A stretch of 39,953 nucleotides of DNA, taken from Geobacteraceae bacterium. GTDB taxonomy: Bacteria > Desulfobacterota > Desulfuromonadia > Geobacterales > Geobacteraceae. Location of the stretch: NCBI GenBank assembly GCA_028683555.1, contig JAQUHN010000011.1:1-39953 (forward strand), read 5' to 3'. The stretch's first letter is position 1. Each line of letters opens with the position of its first letter. The translations under genes were made by a program, and so were the position numbers. Of this stretch, positions 29,505-36,496 are shown one piece after another. The notes beneath the pieces are model-generated. The model was not told the DNA's origin and searched no databases. It worked only from the letters and a program-made list of their open reading frames with translations.

Positions 29505-29531
29505 GGGAGCGGATTTTCCGCTCCCTTTTTT
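29505..29531 (+). terminator. Intrinsic terminator of groESL
   Basis: GGGAGCGGA (29505-29513), a 3-nt loop, TCCGCTCCC (29517-29525), then six T residues (29526-29531). A textbook Rho-independent terminator 33 bp past groEL. Confidence 0.92.
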
Positions 29532-29591
29532 GTATCGTAAAAACTTTCCAACCGGCCAGATAGCTTCCGTCAGGCCCGCTTGCTGTTGGCG

Positions 29592-30131
29592 TTATTTTTC
29601 TATCCCGATTCGTGCTTTGACTCCCGCCTTGTAGTAGTGCTTTATTTCCCGCATCTCCGTGACCAGGTCAGCCGCCTCGATAACTTCCCGGGCTGCGTTT
29701 CTGCCGGTCAAAACCAATTCCACGCAGGCCCCTTTATCTTTCATCAGCTGTAACAGTTCTTCCACGGTAACCAGGTTGTAAGATACTGCCGTGTTGATTT
29801 CGTCGAGGATCACTAAGTCATACTCCGCGCCTGTCACCGCTTTTTGGGCCAAATCGAATGCTTCACGGGCACGAGCGGTAACTTCCGGCCCCGGTTTTTT
29901 TCGCCCGAGCCAGCCTTTGTGTCCCGTCTGGATAATTGTCAGATAGGGGGCCAGCATTTCGGCTGCCAGGTGCTCACCGCATGGCTCACTTCCCTTGACG
30001 AACTGAATCATGCAGACCCGGAACTTCCTGCCCACTGCCCTGAGCGCCAAGCCGAGGGCTGCGGTGGTTTTTCCCTTGCCATTGCCTGTATAGACCTGGA
30101 ACAGGCCTTTATCCAACTTGGTATTATTCAT
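29592..30131 (-). CDS. cobO: Cob(I)yrinic acid a,c-diamide adenosyltransferase
   Basis: Transfers the adenosyl group of ATP to cob(I)alamin or its precursors (CobA/CobO/BtuR family). The 179-aa form from the ATG at 30131 starts MNNTKLDKGLFQVYTGNGKGKTTAALG, with the modified P-loop GNGKGKTT (residues 16-23); further family features are CMIQFVKG, VILDEINTAVSYNLV and VLTGRNA. An in-frame ATG 27 bp upstream has no better ribosome site. It stands alone, divergent from the L,D-transpeptidase gene. No cobalamin riboswitch box was seen upstream. Confidence 0.93.
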   Translation of the reverse strand: MNNTKLDKGLFQVYTGNGKGKTTAALGLALRAVGRKFRVCMIQFVKGSEPCGEHLAAEMLAPYLTIIQTGHKGWLGRKKPGPEVTARAREAFDLAQKAVTGAEYDLVILDEINTAVSYNLVTVEELLQLMKDKGACVELVLTGRNAAREVIEAADLVTEMREIKHYYKAGVKARIGIEK

Positions 30132-30299
30132 CTCTGGATTCCCTGGTGTCCCGTGCATGCACGTAACGAATATTGTGGTACGCGTGCCCGGTAAAAAAGC
30201 TTTGTTCTATAGCAGCATGTACTTGCCATTAGTGTCATCCGGGAGGCAGCAACTGTCAAGGGCAAAAGATAGTCTTGTTTCACGGTTGGTTCAGATTGC

Positions 30300-30328
30300 G
30301 TGACATTTTGCCTGGAATTCACTATTCT
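30300..30328 (+). promoter_or_regulatory. Candidate promoter of the L,D-transpeptidase gene
   Basis: -35 GTGACA (30300-30305), a 17-bp spacer, -10 TATTCT (30323-30328), about 115 bp before the start codon. The match is moderate and rests on sequence alone. Confidence 0.45.
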
Positions 30329-30443
30329 TGTTTCCGTGCGGCAGATGTTCCGCACGGCATTGATTTGTCGGCGTGCGCGGCAATGGCTATTCCCCCCTTG
30401 GGAAAATGTCCGAAAAAACTTATCTCTGAAGGAGACTGTGGTG

Positions 30444-31319
30444 ATGATACGGGTTGGTGCGATTGTACTCTTGATGGGCATTCTTCTGCTGCAGGCAGAT
30501 CTTGCCGGCGCTGTCGAAGAGTTCTATGCGGGGAATAGTGAAGTCATCGGTGCAATGAAGAGATATGTTGTTAAGGAAAACGACTCCCTTATCGAGCTCG
30601 CACGAAAATTCGACCTCGGGTATAACGAGATTGCCGAAGCCAACGAAAAGATGGATCCTTTCATTCCGGAGCCGGGCGCCGCTGTCAGAATACCAACGTT
30701 CTGGGTTTTGCCGAATCTGCCACGCGAACAGGGTATTGTCATCAACTTGTCGGAAATGCGGCTCTACTATTACCCCTACCGGGATGCCAAGTTCATTTTT
30801 ACCTTTCCCATCGGCATCGGTGATGAAGGAACCGAGACACCGCTCGGAGTCTTTACCATTATTGAGAAGAGAGTCAACCCGGTCTGGAATGTCCCCAAAT
30901 CAATCCTGGAGGAGCGGCCGGACCTGCCTCCCCAGGTTCCGCCGGGACCCGACAATCCCCTCGGTACCCATGCCCTGCGCCTCTCTATCGGGCCGGTCCT
31001 CATCCATGGCACGAACAAGCCGTGGGGCACCGGAAGGAGGGTCAGTCACGGCTGCATTCGCCTGTATCCGGAGGATATCCCGGAGCTGTTCCGGCTTGTG
31101 CCGTTGGGAGTGAAAGTCGTTATTGTGCGACAGCCGATAAAGCTCGGCCTGAAAAATGGCAGAATTTTTCTTGAGGTGCATCGGGGGGAGAAGGTTGACT
31201 ATTTTCGCGGGGCAATGGAACTCATCATAGCGAGAAAACTGCTGTCACGTATCGACACGGCGAAGCTTTCCCGCGTGGTACGGGAAAAGACCGGCATTCC
31301 GGAGGATATTTCCCGTTAA
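30444..31319 (+). CDS. LysM-containing L,D-transpeptidase (ErfK/YbiS family)
   Basis: Periplasmic enzyme that cross-links peptidoglycan 3-3 or attaches lipoproteins to it. The start is the ATG at 30444, 9 nt after GGAG; two GTG codons just before it are alternatives. The 291-aa protein has a Sec signal peptide (MIRVGAIVLLMGILLLQ...AGA), a LysM domain (about residues 33-75, YVVKENDSLIELARKFDL) and a YkuD catalytic domain with HGTN and SHGCIRL containing the nucleophile Cys204. An Ala-rich coiled-coil lipoprotein is encoded convergently right after it, a possible substrate by analogy with Braun lipoprotein. Confidence 0.94.
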   Translation: MIRVGAIVLLMGILLLQADLAGAVEEFYAGNSEVIGAMKRYVVKENDSLIELARKFDLGYNEIAEANEKMDPFIPEPGAAVRIPTFWVLPNLPREQGIVINLSEMRLYYYPYRDAKFIFTFPIGIGDEGTETPLGVFTIIEKRVNPVWNVPKSILEERPDLPPQVPPGPDNPLGTHALRLSIGPVLIHGTNKPWGTGRRVSHGCIRLYPEDIPELFRLVPLGVKVVIVRQPIKLGLKNGRIFLEVHRGEKVDYFRGAMELIIARKLLSRIDTAKLSRVVREKTGIPEDISR

Positions 31320-31331
31320 CAGGATAAAAAT

Positions 31332-31370
31332 GGGCCCGGGATGATAACGTTGACTCCCGGGCCCGTTTTT
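31332..31370. terminator. Bidirectional terminator between the transpeptidase and lipoprotein genes
   Basis: GGGCCCGGGA (31332-31341) pairs perfectly with TCCCGGGCCC (31355-31364). GTTTTTG follows on the plus strand and ATTTTTAT on the minus strand, so it can end both convergent transcripts. Confidence 0.88.
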
Positions 31371-31382
31371 GTTTATGCCGTA

Positions 31383-31691
31383 CTACTTCTTCTGGCCAAG
31401 TTCAAAGGCCTTGCCGCAGCGGGCTGCGCAGGCGTCAGCTTTTTTAGCAGCTGCATCGGCCTGGTCTGCTGCGGCAGCAGCAGCCTGCTTGGCGGCATCG
31501 ACATCGCCGGAGAGCGTTGTCATCTTGCCGTCCATGTCAGCCATTTTGTTCTCAATTGCGCTCACCTTGGACTCAAGGGTGCAAAGCCTTGCGTTCAAAG
31601 GATCAACCTGCTCCTTGACGTAGTTTTCCGTTGCGCATCCAGACAGCGCCGCTACGGAAAGAAGTGCCAACAATGCCGCGATTTTTTTCAT
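31383..31691 (-). CDS. Ala-rich coiled-coil outer-membrane lipoprotein (Lpp/OprI-like)
   Basis: A 102-aa precursor with a lipoprotein signal peptide ending in the lipobox LSGC (Cys19), then a long amphipathic helix with heptads (VDPLNARLCTLESKVSAIENKMADMDGKM) and an alanine zipper (AAKQAAAAAADQADAAAKKADAC). It ends in GQKK with a terminal Lys, as Braun lipoprotein does for linkage to peptidoglycan. Two or three further Cys residues near 89-94 (ACAARC) are unusual for Lpp. The ribosome site is AAGGAGG. Its convergent neighbour encodes a LysM L,D-transpeptidase, the enzyme class that attaches Lpp. That functional link is inference. Confidence 0.85.
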   Translation of the reverse strand: MKKIAALLALLSVAALSGCATENYVKEQVDPLNARLCTLESKVSAIENKMADMDGKMTTLSGDVDAAKQAAAAAADQADAAAKKADACAARCGKAFELGQKK

Positions 31692-31772
31692 TGATCATTT
31701 CCTCCTTTGATGATGGTCTTACCGGCCGGTTTCGTTCCCCAGCCTGTCTGCCTTTAATGTTGACTAACGTAT

Positions 31773-31800
31773 ATCATACCAGTAAAGATTTTAAATGCAA
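31773..31800 (-). promoter_or_regulatory. Promoter of the lipoprotein gene
   Basis: On the minus strand, -35 TTGCAT (31800-31795), a 16-bp spacer and an extended -10 TGG-TATGAT (31778-31773). The leader would be about 75 nt. The strength fits an abundant structural lipoprotein. Confidence 0.65.
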
Positions 31801-31904
31801 ATGTTGCAAGCGAGCTTTTTAAATCGGAGCGACTCCAGGTATGTCACACTCTTCTTTCGGTGATGTTTGACGTGCCGATGTCCTCCCTGTCCCAGAATCT
31901 TGCC

Positions 31905-31933
31905 TTGACAGTCCCGCGTTGTTTTGATATTCA
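31905..31933 (+). promoter_or_regulatory. Promoter of tRNA-Val
   Basis: -35 TTGACA (31905-31910), a 17-bp spacer, -10 TATTCA (31928-31933), 14 bp before the tRNA gene. The -35 is a perfect consensus. Confidence 0.65.
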
Positions 31934-31947
31934 GAATAGCACTGCAG

Positions 31948-32022
31948 GGGCGATTAACTCAGCGGGAGAGTGCTACCTTCACACGGTAGAAGTCACTGGT
32001 TCAATCCCAGTATCGCCCACCA
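31948..32022 (+). tRNA. tRNA-Val (anticodon CAC)
   Basis: Full cloverleaf: acceptor GGGCGAT/ATCGCCC, D arm ACTC/GAGT, anticodon stem CTACC/GGTAG with loop TTCACAC (anticodon CAC at 31980-31982, reading GTG), a 5-nt variable loop, and T arm ACTGG/CCAGT with TTCAATC. The discriminator A and the 3' CCA are encoded. It is followed by an intrinsic terminator and appears to be a single-gene unit. Confidence 0.95.
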
Positions 32023-32035
32023 TGAACAGATTTTC

Positions 32036-32062
32036 GGGCCGGCTTTCATGCCGGCCCTTTTT
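32036..32062 (+). terminator. Intrinsic terminator of tRNA-Val
   Basis: GGGCCGGC (32036-32043), a 6-nt loop, GCCGGCCC (32050-32057), then TTTTTCTTTTT. Perfect 8-bp stem 13 bp after the tRNA. Confidence 0.9.
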
Positions 32063-32068
32063 CTTTTT

Positions 32069-32469
32069 CCGGTTGGGCAGGCTTTCGCTGCAAGGCGGGG
32101 CGGGAGGCGCTTGCGAACAGTGGATGTGGCTGGTCGGGTCGTCGGGTTATGAACAGGCCTCGATGTCTGTTGCCTCGTTCTGAGAAAATCGGTTCATTAT
32201 CTCCAGAAGTTCCCGTGATTACTGAAAAAACACATAACATATTGAAATTGTTATAAAAATTAATTGATTAAAAAACAGGCAATTTGCAATTTCCCCTGTA
32301 ATAGATATCACTTCCCGGCCCGTTCCACGGACTTTTCCACAGCTATTCCACAGCCTGTGTTGGCGACTAATAATTCTGTCTCGGCACATGAGAAACTGTT
32401 CCTGGTCAGTCGCTGTCCCTTTGCCCGGTATTCTCGCCTGGAAAGAGATTGTTGCCGGGGAATTCTTTC
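32069..32469. other. Gene-free, partly AT-rich region between tRNA-Val and dinB
   Basis: No supported gene. From about 32215 to 32277 the sequence is very AT-rich (for example TTATAAAAATTAATTGATTAAAAAA). It is followed at 32321-32352 by three same-strand repeats of TTCCAC spaced 12 and 11 bp apart; TTTTCCACA (32333-32341) fits the DnaA-box pattern TTWTNCACA and TATTCCACA (32344-32352) differs at one position. The rest is unremarkable. Confidence 0.6.
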
Positions 32470-33708
32470 CTATCCTACCTCGATACAGCGGATGCCGTCC
32501 GGTCGCCAGGCAGGTGAAATGACGAATGAACCTTTCTTGCCGGTACCGGAGACAAGTGACCCGAAGGTCACGGTAAAGTCCCCGTACCGGTTGTTTACTT
32601 CATCCATGGCCCGGGTGGCGAATAGCTTGTTTTTATCGTCGCGGAACAACGGCAGCTGTTCCTCCCGGTGCCGGAGGCTCGAAAGGCGTACGCCGAGCAG
32701 TCTGACCGGCTGCTCCAGGGTAACGGAATCAAGGATTCGCATCGCTGCCCGGTAAATGTCGTCACTGAGGCTGATATAGTCGTTCTGGGTCTGTTGTTTG
32801 CCGAAACTCGTGTCAAAATCGGCATAGCGGACGTACAGGCTTACCGTTTTACCGGTTACCCCGTACCGTCGTGCCCTCCTGCCAACCATCTCCGACAGCT
32901 GTAGCAGATATTTGAGGATTTCTTCACGCGTGTCGATATCCCGCTCAAGGGTCATGCTGTGGCCCACCGACTTCACCGGTTCGGCAGCCTGTGCCGGCAG
33001 GACCGGGGAGTTGTCGATCCCTTTTCCCATGCGGTGCAGGTACTCGCCAACGACGCCGAACCTTTTTTTCAGGATTTCCACCGGAAACCGTCCCAGTTCA
33101 CCGCAGCTGGTGATGCCCAGAAGTCTCAGGTGGCGTGCCATGCGTCTGCCGACACCGCAGAGGTCTGTTATGGGCAGGTTCTCCAGTACCCTGCCGACTT
33201 CTTCGGCCCGGATGATCGTCAGGCCGTCCGGTTTTTTCATGTCACTGGCCAGTTTTGCCAGCAGTTTGTTGGGAGCGATGCCGATGGAGCAGGTAATGCC
33301 GAAGCGGTGGAGTATCCGCGCCTTCAGCAGATAGGCGATGTTTTCCGGGGGGCCGAAGAGGCTGCGGGAGGCCGTCACGTCCATGAATGCCTCGTCGATG
33401 GAAAATACCTCGACTAGCGGCGTGTAGTCGAGCATCATCTTCATAATCTCGGACGAAGTGTGGGTATAGCGCCGGTTGTTGCCGACCACCAGGATCAGCT
33501 CGGGACAGCAGCGTTTCGCTTCCCAGACGGCCATGCCGGTTTTGACGCCATGCTTGCGTGCTTCGTAGGACGAAGTGGTGATGACGGTGCGATGGGCCGA
33601 GCCGATCACGGCAATCGGCTTGCCCCGCAGGTCCGGGTTCATGGCCTGCTCCACCGAGGCGAAAAAGGCGTTCATGTCTATGTGGAGAATATTTCTGTCC
33701 GCTGTCAT
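32470..33708 (-). CDS. dinB: DNA polymerase IV (Y-family, translesion)
   Basis: Error-prone lesion-bypass polymerase. The ATG at 33708 gives MTADRNILHIDMNAFFASVEQ, the expected N-terminus, and a 412-aa protein; the frame extending to 33882 overlaps the upstream gene. Catalytic residues are seen in HIDMNAFFASVE and FSIDEAFMDVT. The helix-hairpin-helix region (LPITDLCGVGRRMARHLRLLGI) and little-finger domain follow, and QLPLF near the C-terminus matches a beta-clamp binding motif. Its start overlaps the stop of the 81-aa gene by 4 bp, placing it in the lexA operon and so under SOS control. Confidence 0.95.
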   Translation of the reverse strand: MTADRNILHIDMNAFFASVEQAMNPDLRGKPIAVIGSAHRTVITTSSYEARKHGVKTGMAVWEAKRCCPELILVVGNNRRYTHTSSEIMKMMLDYTPLVEVFSIDEAFMDVTASRSLFGPPENIAYLLKARILHRFGITCSIGIAPNKLLAKLASDMKKPDGLTIIRAEEVGRVLENLPITDLCGVGRRMARHLRLLGITSCGELGRFPVEILKKRFGVVGEYLHRMGKGIDNSPVLPAQAAEPVKSVGHSMTLERDIDTREEILKYLLQLSEMVGRRARRYGVTGKTVSLYVRYADFDTSFGKQQTQNDYISLSDDIYRAAMRILDSVTLEQPVRLLGVRLSSLRHREEQLPLFRDDKNKLFATRAMDEVNNRYGDFTVTFGSLVSGTGKKGSFVISPAWRPDGIRCIEVG

Positions 33709-33950
33709 GATGTTTCGATGCCGTACAGTGTCCAGCTTTGGTTGTTCGTGTCGTAGACCAGCTCGTAGAGGGCCTGCCCGTCGGCCACGGCAAAATGGAT
33801 GAGGAGATTCTCGCCGCATTTTTCCCGCCAGGAGTAGGTGGTTTCCACCACGGTGTGTTTTTTTCGCTTCCAGTCGAACCACACCGGCCGGATGGTCCGA
33901 CCGGGAGTGAAGACCGCCGCGACCCGAATCGGCTCCCGCATCCGTTCCAT
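33705..33950 (-). CDS. Small protein of the lexA-dinB operon (DUF6504-like)
   Basis: An 81-aa protein with MERMREPIRVAAVFTPGRTIRPVWFDWKRKKHTVVETTYSWREKCG then a FAVADGQALYELVYDTNNQSWTLYGI beta-rich C-terminus. It resembles the small proteins encoded next to dinB in Geobacter relatives (DUF6504-like, from memory). It starts 3 bp after the lexA stop, has GGAG 8 nt upstream, and overlaps dinB by 4 bp, so it is tightly coupled to the SOS genes. A role as an accessory to Pol IV is inference; no catalytic motif is seen. Confidence 0.85.
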   Translation of the reverse strand: MERMREPIRVAAVFTPGRTIRPVWFDWKRKKHTVVETTYSWREKCGENLLIHFAVADGQALYELVYDTNNQSWTLYGIETS

Positions 33951-33953
33951 GGC

Positions 33954-34562
33954 CTACTCCAGGGGGCGGTAGATGCCAACCACCTTGCCGACGATGGTTA
34001 TCTCTCCTTCGCCTTCCCGCACAATAATATCGTCGTAATTGGGGTTGGAGGCCACCAGTCGGACCCTGTGCCGTTCGCGGAAGAAGCGTTTCAGGGTTGC
34101 CTGGCCATCGATCAGGGCGACGACGATATCGCGGTTGTCCGCGGAAGGTTGCGGGCGGATCAGGGCCAGGTCTCCTTCCAGGATGGAGGCGCCGATCATC
34201 GAGTCCCCCCGTACCCGGAGGAAAAAGGCTGCCCCGGACGGGAGGCGGGCACTGTCGATGGCAAAGTATCCCTCGATATCTTCCATGGCCGGCTGGGGGA
34301 GTCCGGCGCGAACGGTGCCAACGATGGGCAGCGAGGTGGCGCGGGCCGGTTGGTTGGCCAGGACGATGCCGCGGGAGCTGCCGGAACTCTTGGACAGGTA
34401 CCCCTTCTTCTCCAGCGCCTGCAGATGGCGCATGACCCCGAGGGTGCCGTTGATTCCCAGATGGCTCGCAATCTCCCGTTGGGTTGGCGGATAGCCGCAG
34501 CTATCGATGAAGTCGGTGATGAATGTCAGTACTTGCTGTTGTCGGGGGGTCAATTCTTCCAT
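33954..34562 (-). CDS. lexA: LexA repressor
   Basis: SOS regulator that self-cleaves when stimulated by RecA filaments. The ATG at 34562 follows GAGGAACATC; the earlier in-frame start adds 19 unrelated residues. The 202-aa protein has an N-terminal winged helix (LTPRQQQVLTFITDFI...PPTQREIASHLGI), the cleavage site Ala86-Gly87 in VRAGLP, the catalytic Ser121 in GDSM and Lys158 in ATLKRF, each offset by two from the E. coli positions. It leads the operon lexA - 81-aa gene - dinB. Confidence 0.96.
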   Translation of the reverse strand: MEELTPRQQQVLTFITDFIDSCGYPPTQREIASHLGINGTLGVMRHLQALEKKGYLSKSSGSSRGIVLANQPARATSLPIVGTVRAGLPQPAMEDIEGYFAIDSARLPSGAAFFLRVRGDSMIGASILEGDLALIRPQPSADNRDIVVALIDGQATLKRFFRERHRVRLVASNPNYDDIIVREGEGEITIVGKVVGIYRPLE

Positions 34563-34612
34563 GATGTTCCTCGTCGTGTCTCGTGCGGCCGGTTCATTGC
34601 CGTTGCGGTACG

Positions 34613-34653
34613 TTGTCAAATGATAACATACCAGCGGGCTTGGGTTATGTCAA
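34613..34653 (-). promoter_or_regulatory. lexA promoter with overlapping candidate operator
   Basis: On the minus strand, -35 TTGACA (34653-34648), a 17-bp spacer and -10 TATGTT (34630-34625). An imperfect inverted repeat TGTTATCATTTGACA (34628-34614) spans the -10 and start site and is the likely autoregulatory site. The exact LexA motif is uncertain, because the family's recognition sequence varies between phyla. Confidence 0.6.
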
Positions 34654-34727
34654 GAGGCGGGAGCCGCGGGTGCTGGAGACAAAACAAAAGGGCGGAGCTG
34701 AGTGGCAGGGTCGTGCCGTATAACCTG

Positions 34728-34755
34728 TTGACACAAAAGGAAAGAAATGTAATAA
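34728..34755 (+). promoter_or_regulatory. Promoter of the PLD/YiiX-like gene pair
   Basis: -35 TTGACA (34728-34733), a 16-bp spacer, -10 TAATAA (34750-34755). It lies about 190 bp before the first gene, leaving a long leader of unknown function. Confidence 0.6.
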
Positions 34756-34946
34756 CAAGCTCTAATTTTGATGGTTTTTTAATGTTTGTCGGGACTTCTT
34801 TGCCTTGCGGGTGACGGTGCTGTTTTTCCCCCGGCGGTGATGCATGGCGATGGCCTGCTCCGGCGGCAGGGGTCAGTCTTCCCGGCAGCTGCGTTCTGAC
34901 CGCAAACATTCGTGTTTTCCATGATCAGGCTTCGGGAGAAACGGTA

Positions 34947-36446
34947 ATGCGCATCTACCCCTGCTTCATCCTTTGTCTTCTGGCGGTGCTCATCGCCTTG
35001 CCGCTTTGGGCCGGGGAGAATCCTCTGCCTGAAGCATCCTTCCCCCTTGCCCAGGTGGCGCAGAGTATCATTGCTGATCATGACGGAAAAACCGGGATAT
35101 ACGTTCTGGAAAAGGGGGAAGAGTCGTTGCTGGCAAGGGCCTGGCTGGCTGACCACGCCCAGACCAGCATTGATATCCAGTACTTCATCTGGAGTACCGA
35201 CAACATCGGCATCCTGGCAAGCGAGGCCCTGCTGCGGGCAGCCGAAAGAGGGGTTACGGTGCGGGTCCTGGTCGATGATCTGCTGATCGATGCACCACCC
35301 GATGCCCTCCTGGCCCTTGCCCTGCATCCGAATATCGATATCCGCATCTACAATCCGAAGGTTACGGTCGGCACCTCCGGGGTCAAGCGGATCTGCAATG
35401 TGGTAACCGGCCTGCGTGCCGTCAACCAGCGGATGCATGACAAGACTGCCCTGTTTGACGGCATGGTCGGGATAACCGGCGGCCGGAACATGGCGGACGA
35501 GTATTTCGATTACGATCACCACTACAATTTCCGTGACCGGGACGCACTGGTCATGGGGCCGGCAGTGGCCGACATGGAAGAAAGTTTCGACCGTTTCTGG
35601 ACAAGTTCCCAGGCGGTGGCGGTGGAAAAGCTGCTGGCAAAGGAGTTGAAAAAGATTACTCCCGAGCGGATGACCGCCATCTATGCCGAGCTGCGTGCCT
35701 ATGCCGGAAAACCGGAGAATTTTGCCCCCGAGGTGCGGGACGCATTGCGGAACCTGCCGCAGAAGTTCGATGGCCTGCTGCGCGAGATGGTTTGGGACGA
35801 CGTCCGTTTTCTCAGCGACATGCCGGGCAAGAATGACGGTCATGACGGTCTCTCCGGCGGCGGATTGATTACCACTGAACTGGTAGCCATGCTGCGGAAT
35901 GCGAAAAAAAAGGTGACCATCCAGTCTCCCTACCTGATCATGCCCAATGGTGGGCTCGAGCTGTTTCGACAACTGGTGCGGCAGGGCGTAGAGGTGAGCA
36001 TTTCCACCAATTCGCTGGCATCCACCGACAACCTGATGGCCTTCAGTGGTTACCTGAAGCAGCGTCGCCGTATCCTGAAAAGCGGCATAAAGGTTTATGA
36101 ATACAAGCCCGAGCCGGCCATCAGATGTGAATTGGTGGAGCGCTATCCGAAGCTGGAGAAGAATGCCCCGGTCTTTGCCCTGCATGCCAAAAGCATGGTG
36201 ATCGACGGCGAGCTGCTGTATATCGGTACCTTCAATCTTGACCCCCGTTCCGCCAACCTCAACACCGAGGTGGGAGTGCTGGTCAGGAATCCGCGGCTTG
36301 CCGCACAGGTGGAGCGGAATATCGAGCAGGACATGCTGCCGGAGAACAGCTGGAATGCTGCCGACAATCCGGACCGCTTTGCCTCTGCCGCCAAGCGTCG
36401 CAACGTTGAGTTGCTGCGGGTTCTGCCCCTGAAGCCGCTGCTCTAG
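34947..36446 (+). CDS. Exported phospholipase D/cardiolipin synthase-like protein
   Basis: Two-HKD enzyme of the PLD superfamily, closest in layout to ClsC/YmdC-type cardiolipin synthases. The 499-aa product starts with a signal peptide or anchor (MRIYPCFILCLLAVLIALPLWA). HKD motif one is HDK at residues 164-166 (QRMHDKTALFDG, followed by GITGGRNMADEYF). Motif two is HAK at 413-415 (ALHAKSMVIDG, followed by YIGTFNLDPRSANLNTE). Either phosphatidyl transfer to make cardiolipin or phospholipid hydrolysis is possible. GGGAG precedes the ATG. A YiiX-like gene follows 50 bp downstream and is probably cotranscribed. Confidence 0.88.
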   Translation: MRIYPCFILCLLAVLIALPLWAGENPLPEASFPLAQVAQSIIADHDGKTGIYVLEKGEESLLARAWLADHAQTSIDIQYFIWSTDNIGILASEALLRAAERGVTVRVLVDDLLIDAPPDALLALALHPNIDIRIYNPKVTVGTSGVKRICNVVTGLRAVNQRMHDKTALFDGMVGITGGRNMADEYFDYDHHYNFRDRDALVMGPAVADMEESFDRFWTSSQAVAVEKLLAKELKKITPERMTAIYAELRAYAGKPENFAPEVRDALRNLPQKFDGLLREMVWDDVRFLSDMPGKNDGHDGLSGGGLITTELVAMLRNAKKKVTIQSPYLIMPNGGLELFRQLVRQGVEVSISTNSLASTDNLMAFSGYLKQRRRILKSGIKVYEYKPEPAIRCELVERYPKLEKNAPVFALHAKSMVIDGELLYIGTFNLDPRSANLNTEVGVLVRNPRLAAQVERNIEQDMLPENSWNAADNPDRFASAAKRRNVELLRVLPLKPLL

Positions 36447-36496
36447 GAGCCTGCCTAGGTTTGGGGAGGCCAGGGAAATTACTGCAGGAGACAATC

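Noticed and set aside
30159-30300. Possible cobalamin riboswitch before cobO
   Set aside because: No B12-box-like sequence (GCCACTG context) was found upstream on the minus strand.
34563-34760. LexA box of the GGTT-N2-C-N4-G-N3-ACC type reported for Geobacter
   Set aside because: No match to that pattern was found by eye near the lexA promoter; only a weaker inverted repeat over the -10 is reported as a candidate.
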